Assembly (NCBI GenBank): GCA_036012125.1
Contig: DASCOS010000028.1
Location: 1 to 50,260 of the forward strand
Length of the DNA stretch: 50,260 nt
From: Vicinamibacterales bacterium
GTDB taxonomy: Bacteria; Acidobacteriota; Vicinamibacteria; Vicinamibacterales; UBA823
Reading direction: 5' to 3'
Made by a program: the position numbers and the translations under genes
The notes under the pieces: generated by a model
The model's database searches: none
What the model saw: only the letters and a program-made list of their open reading frames with translations
What the model was told of the DNA's origin: nothing
Shown: positions 1-8,064 of the stretch, piece after piece
Layout: the number at the start of each line of letters is the position of its first letter
Numbering within the stretch: position 1 is the first letter of the stretch

Positions 1-31
1 CCTGCAAGTTCAAGAGAAATATCGAGCATGA
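1..31 (+). CDS. 3' end of an upstream gene (partial)
   Basis: An open frame enters from the left edge and stops at a TGA (29-31) that overlaps the ATG of the PseG-fusion gene in an ATGA arrangement. The visible tail reads LQVQEKYRA. This suggests a translationally coupled upstream gene, which in this context might be another nonulosonate-pathway gene such as a cytidylyltransferase. Nine residues are too few to identify it. Confidence 0.35.
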   Translation, partial: LQVQEKYRA

Positions 32-2115
32 CTGAGTCAACGGTCATTGTTCGGACCGACGCTTCTCTCACAGTCGGAACCGGCCATGTAATGCGCTGCT
101 TGACACTGGCAAGTGCTTTACGAAAGCACGGTGCGGCAGTGTCGTTTATTTGTCGTGATCACGACGGCCACCTTTGCAACCTCATTGAGAAACGTGGCTT
201 CAGTGTTAGTCGGCTGCCCACGCCCAACGCAGTTGCTGACACTAGATACAAGTCTTCTGGCCTGGACCGCCACGTATCTTCTTGGCGGGAGGATGCGACC
301 CAAACCATTGCTGCCATTGACGCTCTAGGGTTAGAGCCCGACTGGCTTATCGTCGATCACTACAACGTCGATGAGAAATGGGAAACCGTTTTGCGCACAT
401 CGGTCGACCGCATCATGGTCATTGATGACCTGGCCGACCGGAGGCACGACTGTGACCTACTGCTGGACCAGAACCTGGTGGGGCAGATATCTACCCGCTA
501 TGTCAATAAGGTGCCGGAAACGTGTAACGTCTTGCTCGGGCCCAAGTACGCTCTACTACAACCAGTTTATGGGGAAATATGTGAGCGGGTTCCTGCCCGG
601 AGCGGCTCGATACAGCGCATCCTCATTTCTGTGGGCGGCACCGACCCCGATAACCTAACAGGCCGGATTCTCGCTGCCTGCTTGTGTCTTGACAGACCGG
701 ATATCGGTGTTGATGTGGTTCTTCCCACCGCTAGTCCTTATGCGAAGAAGCTTCGCGAGCAGGCAGCCAGCCTTGCGCACGTCCATTTGCATCGTAACTT
801 ACCAACATTGGCTCCCCTAATGGCCCAGTCTGACTTGGCGATCGGCGCCGCTGGAGCGACCAGTTGGGAACGCCTGTGTCTAGGTCTTCCGGCACTTGTT
901 GTTACCGTGGCAGACCATCAACGTCCTATTGCTGACGAGCAACAGCGGCGTGGGCTTATTCGCTGGCTTGGCCATAAGGATCAGGTAACCGAGTCGAACG
1001 TTAAGCAAGCTTTGGAACAATTGTTACTCCAGGGACTGGATGCGGCGTGGTCAAATCGCTGCCGTGCAATGGTTGATGGCCTTGGGGTACAGCGAGTCTG
1101 TGAGTCCCTAACTGGTATTACTGAGACCGCCGAGGGATCGATACGGCCAACTCGTAGCCGGAGCAATCAAGTCAGAAAACGACTGTTGTTTACTGGTGGC
1201 GGTGGGGCAGGTTCGGAGGCACTCTACCGATTCCTATCCGGCCGGTACGATGTTCATTTTGCTGATGGTGATCCTGAGGCTAAGCCTCACTCTGTGCCGT
1301 CTCGCTCTTGGCATCCTATCCCATTGGCATCGGTCCCTACCTTCGTCAAGGAATTGGATCGTCTTTGTCAGGCTCTTGACGTGGACCTTCTGGTTCCAGG
1401 AGTTGACGAGGAACTCCTGTCCATCTCGCAGGCTCGGAATACCATGGAATGTGAAGTCTTACTACCGCCAACCGAATTTATCGAGGCCCATCTAGACAAG
1501 TTGGCCTCACAATCCTTGCTGAGAACCTTTGGATTGTCGACGCCTGAAACTGAACCGCTCCGAGAGCGCCAAAACGTAGCCTTCCCTTGTATCGTGAAAC
1601 CGCGTCGGGGCCGGGGATCGCGTGATGTGGCCGTCGTTCACTCAGAGCAAGAATTGCAAGCACATGTCTTGCTTTCTCGCCGCCAACCGGATGACTTCAT
1701 CGTACAAGCTTTCCTTCAAGGACAAGAATACACAGTCACGGTAGTGGCAGACCGAACGAGTGATCTGGGTGCGATTGTTCCAGTGAAAGTGACTGTGAAG
1801 AAGGGAATTACGTTGCGTGCGGAAACCGATTGCGACGAAGAGGTGATCGCTGCTTGCGTGAAGATACATGAAGCACAGCCTGTTGCTGGATGCTTCAACG
1901 TTCAGTTAGTGAAGACCCTTGAGGGTGTCGCGAAGCCGTTCGAAATCAATCCACGAATTTCAACCACAACGTGTCTGGCTTTGGCTGCCGGTGTCAATTT
2001 TGTCGATGTATATCTGGGTGAAGGAAAGGCAATGACTTCAACAACGGCGGGCCTGCTCCCTTTCCGCGATCATCTTCAGTTGAAAAGATCGTGGCGTAAC
2101 GAGTTCTTTATTTGA
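28..2115 (+). CDS. PseG-type UDP-sugar hydrolase fused to an ATP-grasp ligase
   Basis: Residues 1 to about 365 look like PseG, the GT28-fold hydrolase that removes UDP from UDP-2,4-diacetamido-2,4,6-trideoxy-L-altrose in pseudaminic acid synthesis. The N-terminal motif VGTGHVMRC is present, and His20 lies where the PseG catalytic His is found. SVGGTDPDN (about 190-200) and GAAGATSWERLCLGLP match the UDP-binding half. From about residue 384 a second module begins with LLFTGGGGAG. It carries the ATP-grasp signature CIVKPRRGRGS (about 519-530) and a metal-binding FEINPRIS (about 638-645), as in CarB-like carboxylate-amine ligases. Stand-alone PseG is about half this length, so this is a real fusion in one uninterrupted frame. 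What the ligase joins is unknown; attaching an amino acid or acyl group to a sugar amine is my inference. Confidence 0.85.
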   Translation: MTESTVIVRTDASLTVGTGHVMRCLTLASALRKHGAAVSFICRDHDGHLCNLIEKRGFSVSRLPTPNAVADTRYKSSGLDRHVSSWREDATQTIAAIDALGLEPDWLIVDHYNVDEKWETVLRTSVDRIMVIDDLADRRHDCDLLLDQNLVGQISTRYVNKVPETCNVLLGPKYALLQPVYGEICERVPARSGSIQRILISVGGTDPDNLTGRILAACLCLDRPDIGVDVVLPTASPYAKKLREQAASLAHVHLHRNLPTLAPLMAQSDLAIGAAGATSWERLCLGLPALVVTVADHQRPIADEQQRRGLIRWLGHKDQVTESNVKQALEQLLLQGLDAAWSNRCRAMVDGLGVQRVCESLTGITETAEGSIRPTRSRSNQVRKRLLFTGGGGAGSEALYRFLSGRYDVHFADGDPEAKPHSVPSRSWHPIPLASVPTFVKELDRLCQALDVDLLVPGVDEELLSISQARNTMECEVLLPPTEFIEAHLDKLASQSLLRTFGLSTPETEPLRERQNVAFPCIVKPRRGRGSRDVAVVHSEQELQAHVLLSRRQPDDFIVQAFLQGQEYTVTVVADRTSDLGAIVPVKVTVKKGITLRAETDCDEEVIAACVKIHEAQPVAGCFNVQLVKTLEGVAKPFEINPRISTTTCLALAAGVNFVDVYLGEGKAMTSTTAGLLPFRDHLQLKRSWRNEFFI

Positions 2116-2134
2116 TGACACGAGGTATCTGGTT

Positions 2135-2971
2135 GTGACCGCGCCACACGATCTCGATCCAGGGCACACGATGATCATGGAGGCTGTAGTCAAACTGGTT
2201 CAAAGTGTCGGATGTTCGCTTCAGTCTTGGAAAGCATCGGGTGGAGCTGAGGGCACCTGGGAAGGTTCGCAGTTTCACGCCAAGGCGGATCAATGGGCAC
2301 ATCAACTGATCGGTGAAGGCCTTTCAAACCTGAAGACAGAGCTTCCGGTCGTCAGTGAAGAAGATCTATTGCCTGCAACGACCACCGACGTAACCCGATA
2401 TTGGTTAGTTGACCCCATCGATGGAACGGCCAGTTACGCAGAAGGATTCGCTGGCTATGTAACCCAGGTAGCTTTGATGGAGCGAGAGCATCCAGTGTTG
2501 GCCGTCGTGTTCGCCCCGCACTACCAAGAATTGTTTTCGGCGGTGAAGGGAGGGGGAGCGTACCGCAATGGAATCCGTCTCCCTCTGGAATCGTCATCTT
2601 CGTTGACCTTAATCGATAACTATCCCTCGCCTCGTGGCGTTGCGGAGGATTTGTACAACGAAATGTCCTTCAGACGTTATACGGAATGTGGCAGTATCGG
2701 GCTCAAGATCTGTCGCGTAGCGGAAGGGGCGGCCGATGTATTTTTTAAACCAGGACAGGTTCGAGACTGGGATTTGGCAGCACCCCATTTGATTCTTCAA
2801 GAAGCAGGCGGTCACCTACTCGACGCAACTGGCAATGAAATTTCTTACGGAGCTTCACGGAGACATCAAGGTTTGGTCGCAGCGAGAGAAGACGAGCTGG
2901 TGCATCACGTAGCGTCTTGGTACCACGATCGCATCTTGGGCAACCAAACGGTCATCAAAGGCCGATGTTGA
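2135..2971 (+). CDS. inositol monophosphatase-family phosphatase
   Basis: A soluble 278-residue protein of normal length for the IMPase/CysQ/FBPase family of Mg-dependent, Li-sensitive phosphatases. The metal-site motifs occur in order: SEEDL (about 73-77), WLVDPIDGT (about 90-98) and WDLAAPHLI (about 212-220). The substrate cannot be read from sequence. PAP, inositol phosphate or a sugar phosphate are all possible, and the context favours a sugar phosphate or PAP recycling. The start is a GTG 19 bp after the PseG-fusion gene, and the end overlaps the next gene by 7 bp, so the three genes are likely one operon. Confidence 0.85.
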   Translation: MTAPHDLDPGHTMIMEAVVKLVQSVGCSLQSWKASGGAEGTWEGSQFHAKADQWAHQLIGEGLSNLKTELPVVSEEDLLPATTTDVTRYWLVDPIDGTASYAEGFAGYVTQVALMEREHPVLAVVFAPHYQELFSAVKGGGAYRNGIRLPLESSSSLTLIDNYPSPRGVAEDLYNEMSFRRYTECGSIGLKICRVAEGAADVFFKPGQVRDWDLAAPHLILQEAGGHLLDATGNEISYGASRRHQGLVAAREDELVHHVASWYHDRILGNQTVIKGRC

Positions 2972-3822
2972 CCGAAGCAGAGATGAAGAACACTAGCCGC
3001 CTGTTTGCACGTAGCTTGGATTTCTTGCGTGCAATATTTAGAAAGTGTTCCCGGGGGAAGTACGGTTACGCACCGTTGTGTGAAACTCCACTTGCCCAGC
3101 CCTCTGAGTATTATCGGCTGTGGCACGAGGCGAAAAGTCGTACGTATCCATCCGTTGATCGCTACGAACAGGATTGCGAGGCCGCGATTGAGCCAGACTG
3201 GTTTCACCAACTCGCGTTGCTGACACAGGTGGTTATCAAGCGGTCAGAACTCTGCTATCAGCACGGACGTCTGTTGTACTCGACTCTCGTCCGTTACGTA
3301 CGAACGCAAGGTCGTGACCACCTGACTGTTGTTGATACCGGCACCGCAAGGGGCTTTTCTGCTTTATGTTTGGCCAAGGCACTACACGATATGGGCGCAA
3401 CAGGTAAGGTCGTGACCTTCGACGTGCTTCCTCATGACGTGAAGATTTTTTGGAACTGTGTTCGTGACGCTGACGGTCCTAGGACCAGGGAGTCCTTGCT
3501 CAAAGATTACTCTGGACTGATCAAGCGTTACCTCATTTTTCAGAGGGGCGATACGTATCAGGAACTGGCCAAGATGAGCTTTCCACGGGTAAACTTCGCG
3601 TTTCTTGACAGCGTGCATTCGTACGATCACGTCATGGCCGAGTTCTCGTCCATCCGTGACCTTCAGAAAACTGGTGACATTATCCTTTTCGATGATTACA
3701 CACTTGGAGTTTATCCAGGAGTGGTGCGTGCTGCAGATGAAATCTGTTTGACTCATGGATATCTTAAGAACGTTGTAACCGCTAATACCCAGAGACGGTA
3801 CCTGGTCGCCGAGAAACGGTAG
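2965..3822 (+). CDS. class I SAM-dependent methyltransferase (Methyltransf_24/CmcI-like)
   Basis: A Rossmann-fold methyltransferase. The SAM-binding motif VVDTGTARGFSALCLA follows a helical N-terminus, then FAFLDSVHSYDHV, which resembles the 'D-x-H-x-Y' signature of the Methyltransf_24/CmcI group, then ILFDDYT. I choose the ATG at 2965 because it overlaps the previous stop (ATGTTGA). The frame is open upstream to 2917, and a further ATG lies at 2983. The likely role is O- or N-methylation of a sugar intermediate, inferred from context. Confidence 0.75.
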   Translation: MLTEAEMKNTSRLFARSLDFLRAIFRKCSRGKYGYAPLCETPLAQPSEYYRLWHEAKSRTYPSVDRYEQDCEAAIEPDWFHQLALLTQVVIKRSELCYQHGRLLYSTLVRYVRTQGRDHLTVVDTGTARGFSALCLAKALHDMGATGKVVTFDVLPHDVKIFWNCVRDADGPRTRESLLKDYSGLIKRYLIFQRGDTYQELAKMSFPRVNFAFLDSVHSYDHVMAEFSSIRDLQKTGDIILFDDYTLGVYPGVVRAADEICLTHGYLKNVVTANTQRRYLVAEKR

Positions 3823-3851
3823 GCTCGGCAGTTAAAAGTTGGAAGACGAGT

Positions 3852-4133
3852 TATGGGCACTGGGCGTGCTGGCTACTTTACGAGGCGATGGCCTGTGGAC
3901 TACCGATCATTGGAACTCGCGTTCCAGGGATTCAGCAAGCGCTTATTCACGAGGAAACTGGTTTTCTCTGCGGGACGACACCGTCAGACATCAGGGCCGC
4001 TCTACATGAGGTGCTCGAGCGTTCTGAGCTCCGGGAACGCGTGTCGTGTCGTGCTCTGGCATACGCCCAAGAGCGCTTCTCACTTACGCGGATTGCACAG
4101 CAGGAACTAGCTGTGTTGACCACTTTGTCCTAA
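3852..4133 (+). pseudogene. C-terminal remnant of a GT4 glycosyltransferase
   Basis: The frame encodes only the nucleotide-sugar-binding end of a GT4 enzyme: YEAMACGLPIIGT, then GFLCGT, then RFSLTRIAQQELAVL. There is no N-terminal domain, and the first Glu of the EX7E motif is missing. The sequence before YEAMACG does not look like a glycosyltransferase, and there is no convincing start before the ATG at 3888. The fragment matches the C-terminus of the GT4 at 27383-28513 (GWLCGT, SFTLDEAARNEVAIL), so it is a decayed or truncated relative of that gene. It is unlikely to be active. Confidence 0.75.
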
Positions 4134-4149
4134 GCCGAGCACGGTCTGT

Positions 4150-5145
4150 GTGATGGGTCATCCACTAGTCAGCGTCATCATGGCCGTCCACAATGCGGAA
4201 GATACGCTGAAGGAATCGCTGGCTAGTGTATTGGGTCAAACATTTGGCAACTTTGAGGTGATCATTGTTAATGATGGTTCAGGTGATCGCACCGGCGACA
4301 TTCTTCAACTGGCGGCCGCACAGGATTCACGCGTCAATGTATTTACCCAGGGACAGCGCGGACTCACCAACTCACTGAACCGGGCAATTTCTGTCTCCCA
4401 AGGCCAGTACCTGGCACGGCAGGACGGTGACGATTTATCGATGCCGGAGCGTTTTGAACAACAAGTGCGTAAGCTCGACGGGGATGAGGGTCTTGCTGCA
4501 GTAGGGACGGCCACGGTCATTATTGACAAGCAGGGCAAACCGATGGGCCGCTTTCCAACTGCACACGGGGCCGCTGCTGTCAGAGATGGACTACGTGCAC
4601 TCAGAACGACACCCGTCCACGGTTCGATGATGCTGCGAAAAAAACATTTTGATGCCGTGGGTGGCTACCGTGAAGCCTTTTCAGCTTCGCAAGACTTTGA
4701 CCTATGGCTACGGCTGACCGAGCAATTCACCATCGACAATCTTACCCAGCCGTTGTATCAGTGGCGTATCACTCCTGATTCGGTCACGGCAAACCGCCGC
4801 CAGCTTCAGCTTCAGTACGGTGGGATAGCTCTTGCCTTTGCACACGAGCGGAGGAAATATGGTGCCGATTCTTATTCCTTATTAGAGCGCTGTGCCGGTG
4901 ACCTTGAACACTTTGCCGCACAGTACCGTTTTCGCGGTCGTGTGTACGGATCCTGGGGCGACTCGCTATTTCGGGCACTCAATGATCCCCGCACGGCGCG
5001 TCTTTATCTCGGCCAGGCGATTCGATGTGGTTCCTTACATCCCTGGACCGTTGGCCTGTTCGCTTGGAGTCTTCTGGGATTGCGCTGGCCGGGACGGAAG
5101 CCCCTGCCCAATTCTCCGGCCGGAACGGATCAGTCTACCGAGTAA
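4150..5145 (+). CDS. GT2-family glycosyltransferase
   Basis: An inverting GT-A-fold transferase of 331 residues. N-terminal VSVIMAVHNAEDTL and VIIVNDGSGD are the nucleotide-binding signature. ARQDGDDLSMP contains the DXD-like metal site, and FSASQDFDLWLRL supplies the usual acceptor-side acidic motif. The C-terminal third is helical with no clear membrane segment. The start is GTG 4150, directly followed by ATG 4153. The 3' end overlaps the convergent DUF115-like gene by 11 bp. It probably adds one sugar to the growing glycan on the cytoplasmic side; donor and acceptor are unknown. Confidence 0.88.
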   Translation: MMGHPLVSVIMAVHNAEDTLKESLASVLGQTFGNFEVIIVNDGSGDRTGDILQLAAAQDSRVNVFTQGQRGLTNSLNRAISVSQGQYLARQDGDDLSMPERFEQQVRKLDGDEGLAAVGTATVIIDKQGKPMGRFPTAHGAAAVRDGLRALRTTPVHGSMMLRKKHFDAVGGYREAFSASQDFDLWLRLTEQFTIDNLTQPLYQWRITPDSVTANRRQLQLQYGGIALAFAHERRKYGADSYSLLERCAGDLEHFAAQYRFRGRVYGSWGDSLFRALNDPRTARLYLGQAIRCGSLHPWTVGLFAWSLLGLRWPGRKPLPNSPAGTDQSTE

Positions 5146-6097
5146 GGAACTCTTGGAACGAAATCGTGCGAAATCCATCAACTGATGGAGCAGACCACTT
5201 GAACGGATCATGAACCCTCGTAAAACTGAGATCAGGGTGAATCGGTAGCCTTTTAATATCGTCGAATTCGTATGGTGGTCTCAGATAGTAAGGTTTGTTT
5301 CGGATGTAGTTCGCATTGAAGGCGCGATTTGTCTTCGAAAAATATCTCCGAAAATGCCACATTGTCTTGAAGCTGTAGGGAGCGGCGTATTCAAACGACC
5401 CTAGCATCGACATGTCCATGCCGAAGAAAAACACTTCTTTGAAGCCCATGTAGTGCAACAAGGGATAGAGGTTAATCGCCGCCGAGTTAATAAAAGGCAT
5501 ACTCCGAAGTGTCAGGAGGCCGCGCGAGTCATCGGGATGATAATAGCGTTCTGAGTTGAACTCTTCTTGTTCGTGTGACTGTGCAAACAGATGTAAGTTA
5601 TCGTGCTCAAGCCCTGCTGGGAAGTGTCTCTCGAGCAACTCTTTGTTGGCAATGATCTTGACTTCTTTTCCTAAGCGATGCACGAGATCATACGGGGAGT
5701 CTTTAAGAAATGCTCCAGGTTTCCATCGAAACCTCTTGTGTGGTCCTCGATGTGGGCGCCATGATTCGAAGTAGCGGTCAAAATTCGTTTTCATGTCTTG
5801 CAGGATTGGTAGATGTATACGCTTTAGCAACCAACGGGACTCGATATCAGCCAGGAAGCCTCGGAAAATGAAATTGTGCAGAGAGTTCCCCTGGCACTTT
5901 TCCGGGAACTGCATTAAGTAGTAATCGGGCTTCACCCCACTCGCCAAGAACCATGGTGTTAGTGCCTGTGCTTCAAGAAAGATGACCAATTGTTTGTCCC
6001 AAAGTTTCTGGAAGTTGAATTCCTGTTCAAATAGCGAAGGACCTCCAAAAACGATGCCAGCTCGTTCACCTTGGTGAACATTCTTAAGATTCTTCAT
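5135..6097 (-). CDS. DUF115 / Maf-like protein, candidate nonulosonate transferase
   Basis: About 320 residues from the ATG at 6097; the frame is open to 6187, so a longer N-terminus is possible. Near the N-terminus it has AGIVFGGPSL followed by SGVKPDYYLMQF. Later INSAAINLYPLLHYMGFKE leads into VFFFGMDMS. This order (GxGPSL, GIKPD-like, K-E-[IV]-x-x-x-G-x-D) is that of the DUF115/MAF_flag10 fold, also related to GT42 sialyltransferases. Known Maf proteins transfer pseudaminic or legionaminic acid to flagellin. With PseG- and PseH-like genes on either side, a nonulosonic-acid transferase is a reasonable inference. It is a lone leftward gene of lower GC than its neighbours by eye. Confidence 0.55.
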   Translation of the reverse strand: MKNLKNVHQGERAGIVFGGPSLFEQEFNFQKLWDKQLVIFLEAQALTPWFLASGVKPDYYLMQFPEKCQGNSLHNFIFRGFLADIESRWLLKRIHLPILQDMKTNFDRYFESWRPHRGPHKRFRWKPGAFLKDSPYDLVHRLGKEVKIIANKELLERHFPAGLEHDNLHLFAQSHEQEEFNSERYYHPDDSRGLLTLRSMPFINSAAINLYPLLHYMGFKEVFFFGMDMSMLGSFEYAAPYSFKTMWHFRRYFSKTNRAFNANYIRNKPYYLRPPYEFDDIKRLPIHPDLSFTRVHDPFKWSAPSVDGFRTISFQEFLTR

Positions 6098-6187
6098 TGA
6101 TTGGTCGCCGCGTTTCTTGTGTAGATCACCTCGGATGAGACCTCGGTTGTGGTAGCTGAGCACAATAGCACAGCATCCACCTGACAT

Positions 6188-6328
6188 TGACGCTTAGTGC
6201 AGTTCAAATATAGTCTCGACCGCATTTCGAATCTACCATGTTGAGTAAAGGTAAGAGTTACTAAATGTAGTGCACCGATCAATTTGGATGAGCTGGGCGT
6301 ACAAAGGAGGCGCCTCCAGTAGATCGAA
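6188..6328. promoter_or_regulatory. divergent intergenic region
   Basis: The 141 bp between the leftward Maf-like gene (using its longest start) and the rightward methyltransferase must hold promoters for both directions. I see no confident -35/-10 pair. AAAGGAGG (6303-6310) is a strong Shine-Dalgarno-like sequence, and it overlaps a perfect 12-bp palindrome, GGAGGCGCCTCC (6306-6317). The spacing to the ATG at 6329 is long (about 18 nt). Confidence 0.35.
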
Positions 6329-7453
6329 ATGAAGCCGCATATCCTTCAATATTTTCGTTGTCCTGAGTGTCTAGCACCACTGAGGCTCGACACGAACGCC
6401 ATCAACATTGTAGAGCGCGATTCGGCTGCCAGACTAGTTCCGTGCTCTGGGCTGTGTTCCTCTTCAGGCCATGGGCAACATCATCATGGCTGCATGGAAT
6501 GCACGCAGATCGAAGTGATGAGTGGCACCTTGGCGTGTACTTCCTGTAGTAACCGCTATCCAATCGACCACGGTATTCCCAAGCTTTTGATACGGGATTC
6601 CTCGGCCGATGATGTTGTAAAAGCAAGAACTGCTCGTAGTTTTGGTTACCTCTGGGGCCGTGTCGGACCGATCGCTCATGTGACTTCTCGTCCGTATCAT
6701 TTTGAAAAGATGTCTTCTGCACTTTCCCTGCCAACTTTGACAGGGTTTGTGTTGGATGCGGGGTGCGGAGAGGGCATCGACCTCGCCAATCAGGCAAGAG
6801 ACCCTGGCGTGGAAGTTGTTGGCGTGGAGCTGAGTGATGGTGGGTGTCATACGAGTTTTGCACGTGTGGAGCAGTTAGTCGGCGCTCACGTCGTTCAGGC
6901 TGACCTCTGTCGCTTGCCGTTCGATGAGGCTACGTTTGATGCGATCTACTCTTACGGCGTTCTCCACCACGTCCCCACACCGTTTCGAGCTACAGCCGAG
7001 GTTGCGCGTGTTGGTAAAGGCGGTGCACAAGTAGCGGTTTACGTCTATGAAGACTTCAGTGAGCGGTTCGTTGGTTGGCGTTGGTTGCTCCATGCCGTTA
7101 ACTCCATCCGCGGTCTTACAACGAAGCTGCCGCCACGTCTTTTATTTTGGTTTTGTCGGCTTGCGTCGCCTCTTATTTATTTTCTGTTTACCGTGCCCTA
7201 CATTGTGTTCAGTCGAGTTCCAGGTTTACGCGCTGTTGCGTTGAGTTTTCCGTTCCGACATGCACGAGGACCGTTCAGTCTCGCAGGCGATCTCTACGAC
7301 CGTTTCTCAGCTCCGGTGGAGTACCGGTATAGCCGCACAAGTGCAATGGCATTATTGCGCCAGGCGAAGTTGTCTGTAACCGGCGTGGCGTACGACCGTG
7401 GCTGGATGGTAAGGGCTACTAGAGACGAACCAGCAAGGAGTGCCAATGGATAA
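6329..7453 (+). CDS. SAM methyltransferase with N-terminal zinc-ribbon
   Basis: A protein of 374 residues. The first 90 hold Cys pairs (CPEC, CMEC, CTSC) and end in YPIDHGIPKLL, like the Trm112-type zinc ribbon often found before class I methyltransferases. The methyltransferase domain starts with VLDAGCGEGIDLA and continues with ADLCRLPFDEATFDAIYSYG and VLHHVPTP, the Methyltransf_11 pattern. A hydrophobic stretch (about 270-300) may touch the membrane. The likely target is a sugar or lipid-linked glycan, with methylation as the reaction; the exact substrate is unknown. Confidence 0.8.
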   Translation: MKPHILQYFRCPECLAPLRLDTNAINIVERDSAARLVPCSGLCSSSGHGQHHHGCMECTQIEVMSGTLACTSCSNRYPIDHGIPKLLIRDSSADDVVKARTARSFGYLWGRVGPIAHVTSRPYHFEKMSSALSLPTLTGFVLDAGCGEGIDLANQARDPGVEVVGVELSDGGCHTSFARVEQLVGAHVVQADLCRLPFDEATFDAIYSYGVLHHVPTPFRATAEVARVGKGGAQVAVYVYEDFSERFVGWRWLLHAVNSIRGLTTKLPPRLLFWFCRLASPLIYFLFTVPYIVFSRVPGLRAVALSFPFRHARGPFSLAGDLYDRFSAPVEYRYSRTSAMALLRQAKLSVTGVAYDRGWMVRATRDEPARSANG

Positions 7454-7509
7454 GGTGTCCGAGCACCTGTCGGTGCTGCCGCTGCCTCGGTTGGCGTGAG
7501 TGACGACTA

Positions 7510-8058
7510 GTGACTGAGATTTCGAGAGCTTTGGCTGTTACCAGAGACTACCTTCGCTTAAAGGGCTATCAGGTGAGTTTAGGCGAGGAATTGCGGTTTG
7601 ATCTTCTGGGGCCGGAACATACTGAATTAATCTTGAAATGGCGAAACGACAAGGAAATTGTTGGTGCATTTGCAACTACAGATGGCCTGAGTCGTGAAGC
7701 TCATGAACAGTTTCTCGCTACTTACGAGGTGCAGGACCGAATTGACCTTGTGTTGGTTGATGAGTCCACGAACACGCCCATCGGAATGTTCTATTTGACA
7801 GGTGTGTCGTCGACGAATCCGCAGATTGGTAAGTTTATCGGTGAAAAGCACTACCGGGGAAAAGGTCTTGCGAAACTGGCCACACAAGCATTAATTCGAT
7901 TTGCCTTCGACCATTTACAGCTAGTTGAACTCTACGCTCACACTAGAAAAGACAACCGGAACAACATCCGTCTCAATCAGGCTTTGGGTTTTCACAGTGA
8001 GTCGGTAGAGGCAAGAAGTGCTGGGATATTCGTTATTATGAAGTTGCAGAGAAGCTGA
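7510..8058 (+). CDS. PseH-like GNAT acetyltransferase
   Basis: A protein of 182 residues with the GNAT fold. ILKWRNDKEIVGAF is the RimJ/PseH-type N-terminal signature. GKFIGEKHYRGKGLA forms the acetyl-CoA loop, and DNRNNIRLNQALGFHSE is the conserved C-terminal region. PseH acetylates the 4-amino group of UDP-4-amino-4,6-dideoxy-AltNAc, the step just before PseG, and a PseG module lies at 28-2115. The start is a GTG at 7510. It lies 6 bp upstream of the asparagine-synthetase-like gene and is likely co-transcribed with it. Another sugar N-acetyltransferase specificity remains possible. Confidence 0.7.
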   Translation: MTEISRALAVTRDYLRLKGYQVSLGEELRFDLLGPEHTELILKWRNDKEIVGAFATTDGLSREAHEQFLATYEVQDRIDLVLVDESTNTPIGMFYLTGVSSTNPQIGKFIGEKHYRGKGLAKLATQALIRFAFDHLQLVELYAHTRKDNRNNIRLNQALGFHSESVEARSAGIFVIMKLQRS

Positions 8059-8064
8059 CCTAAT

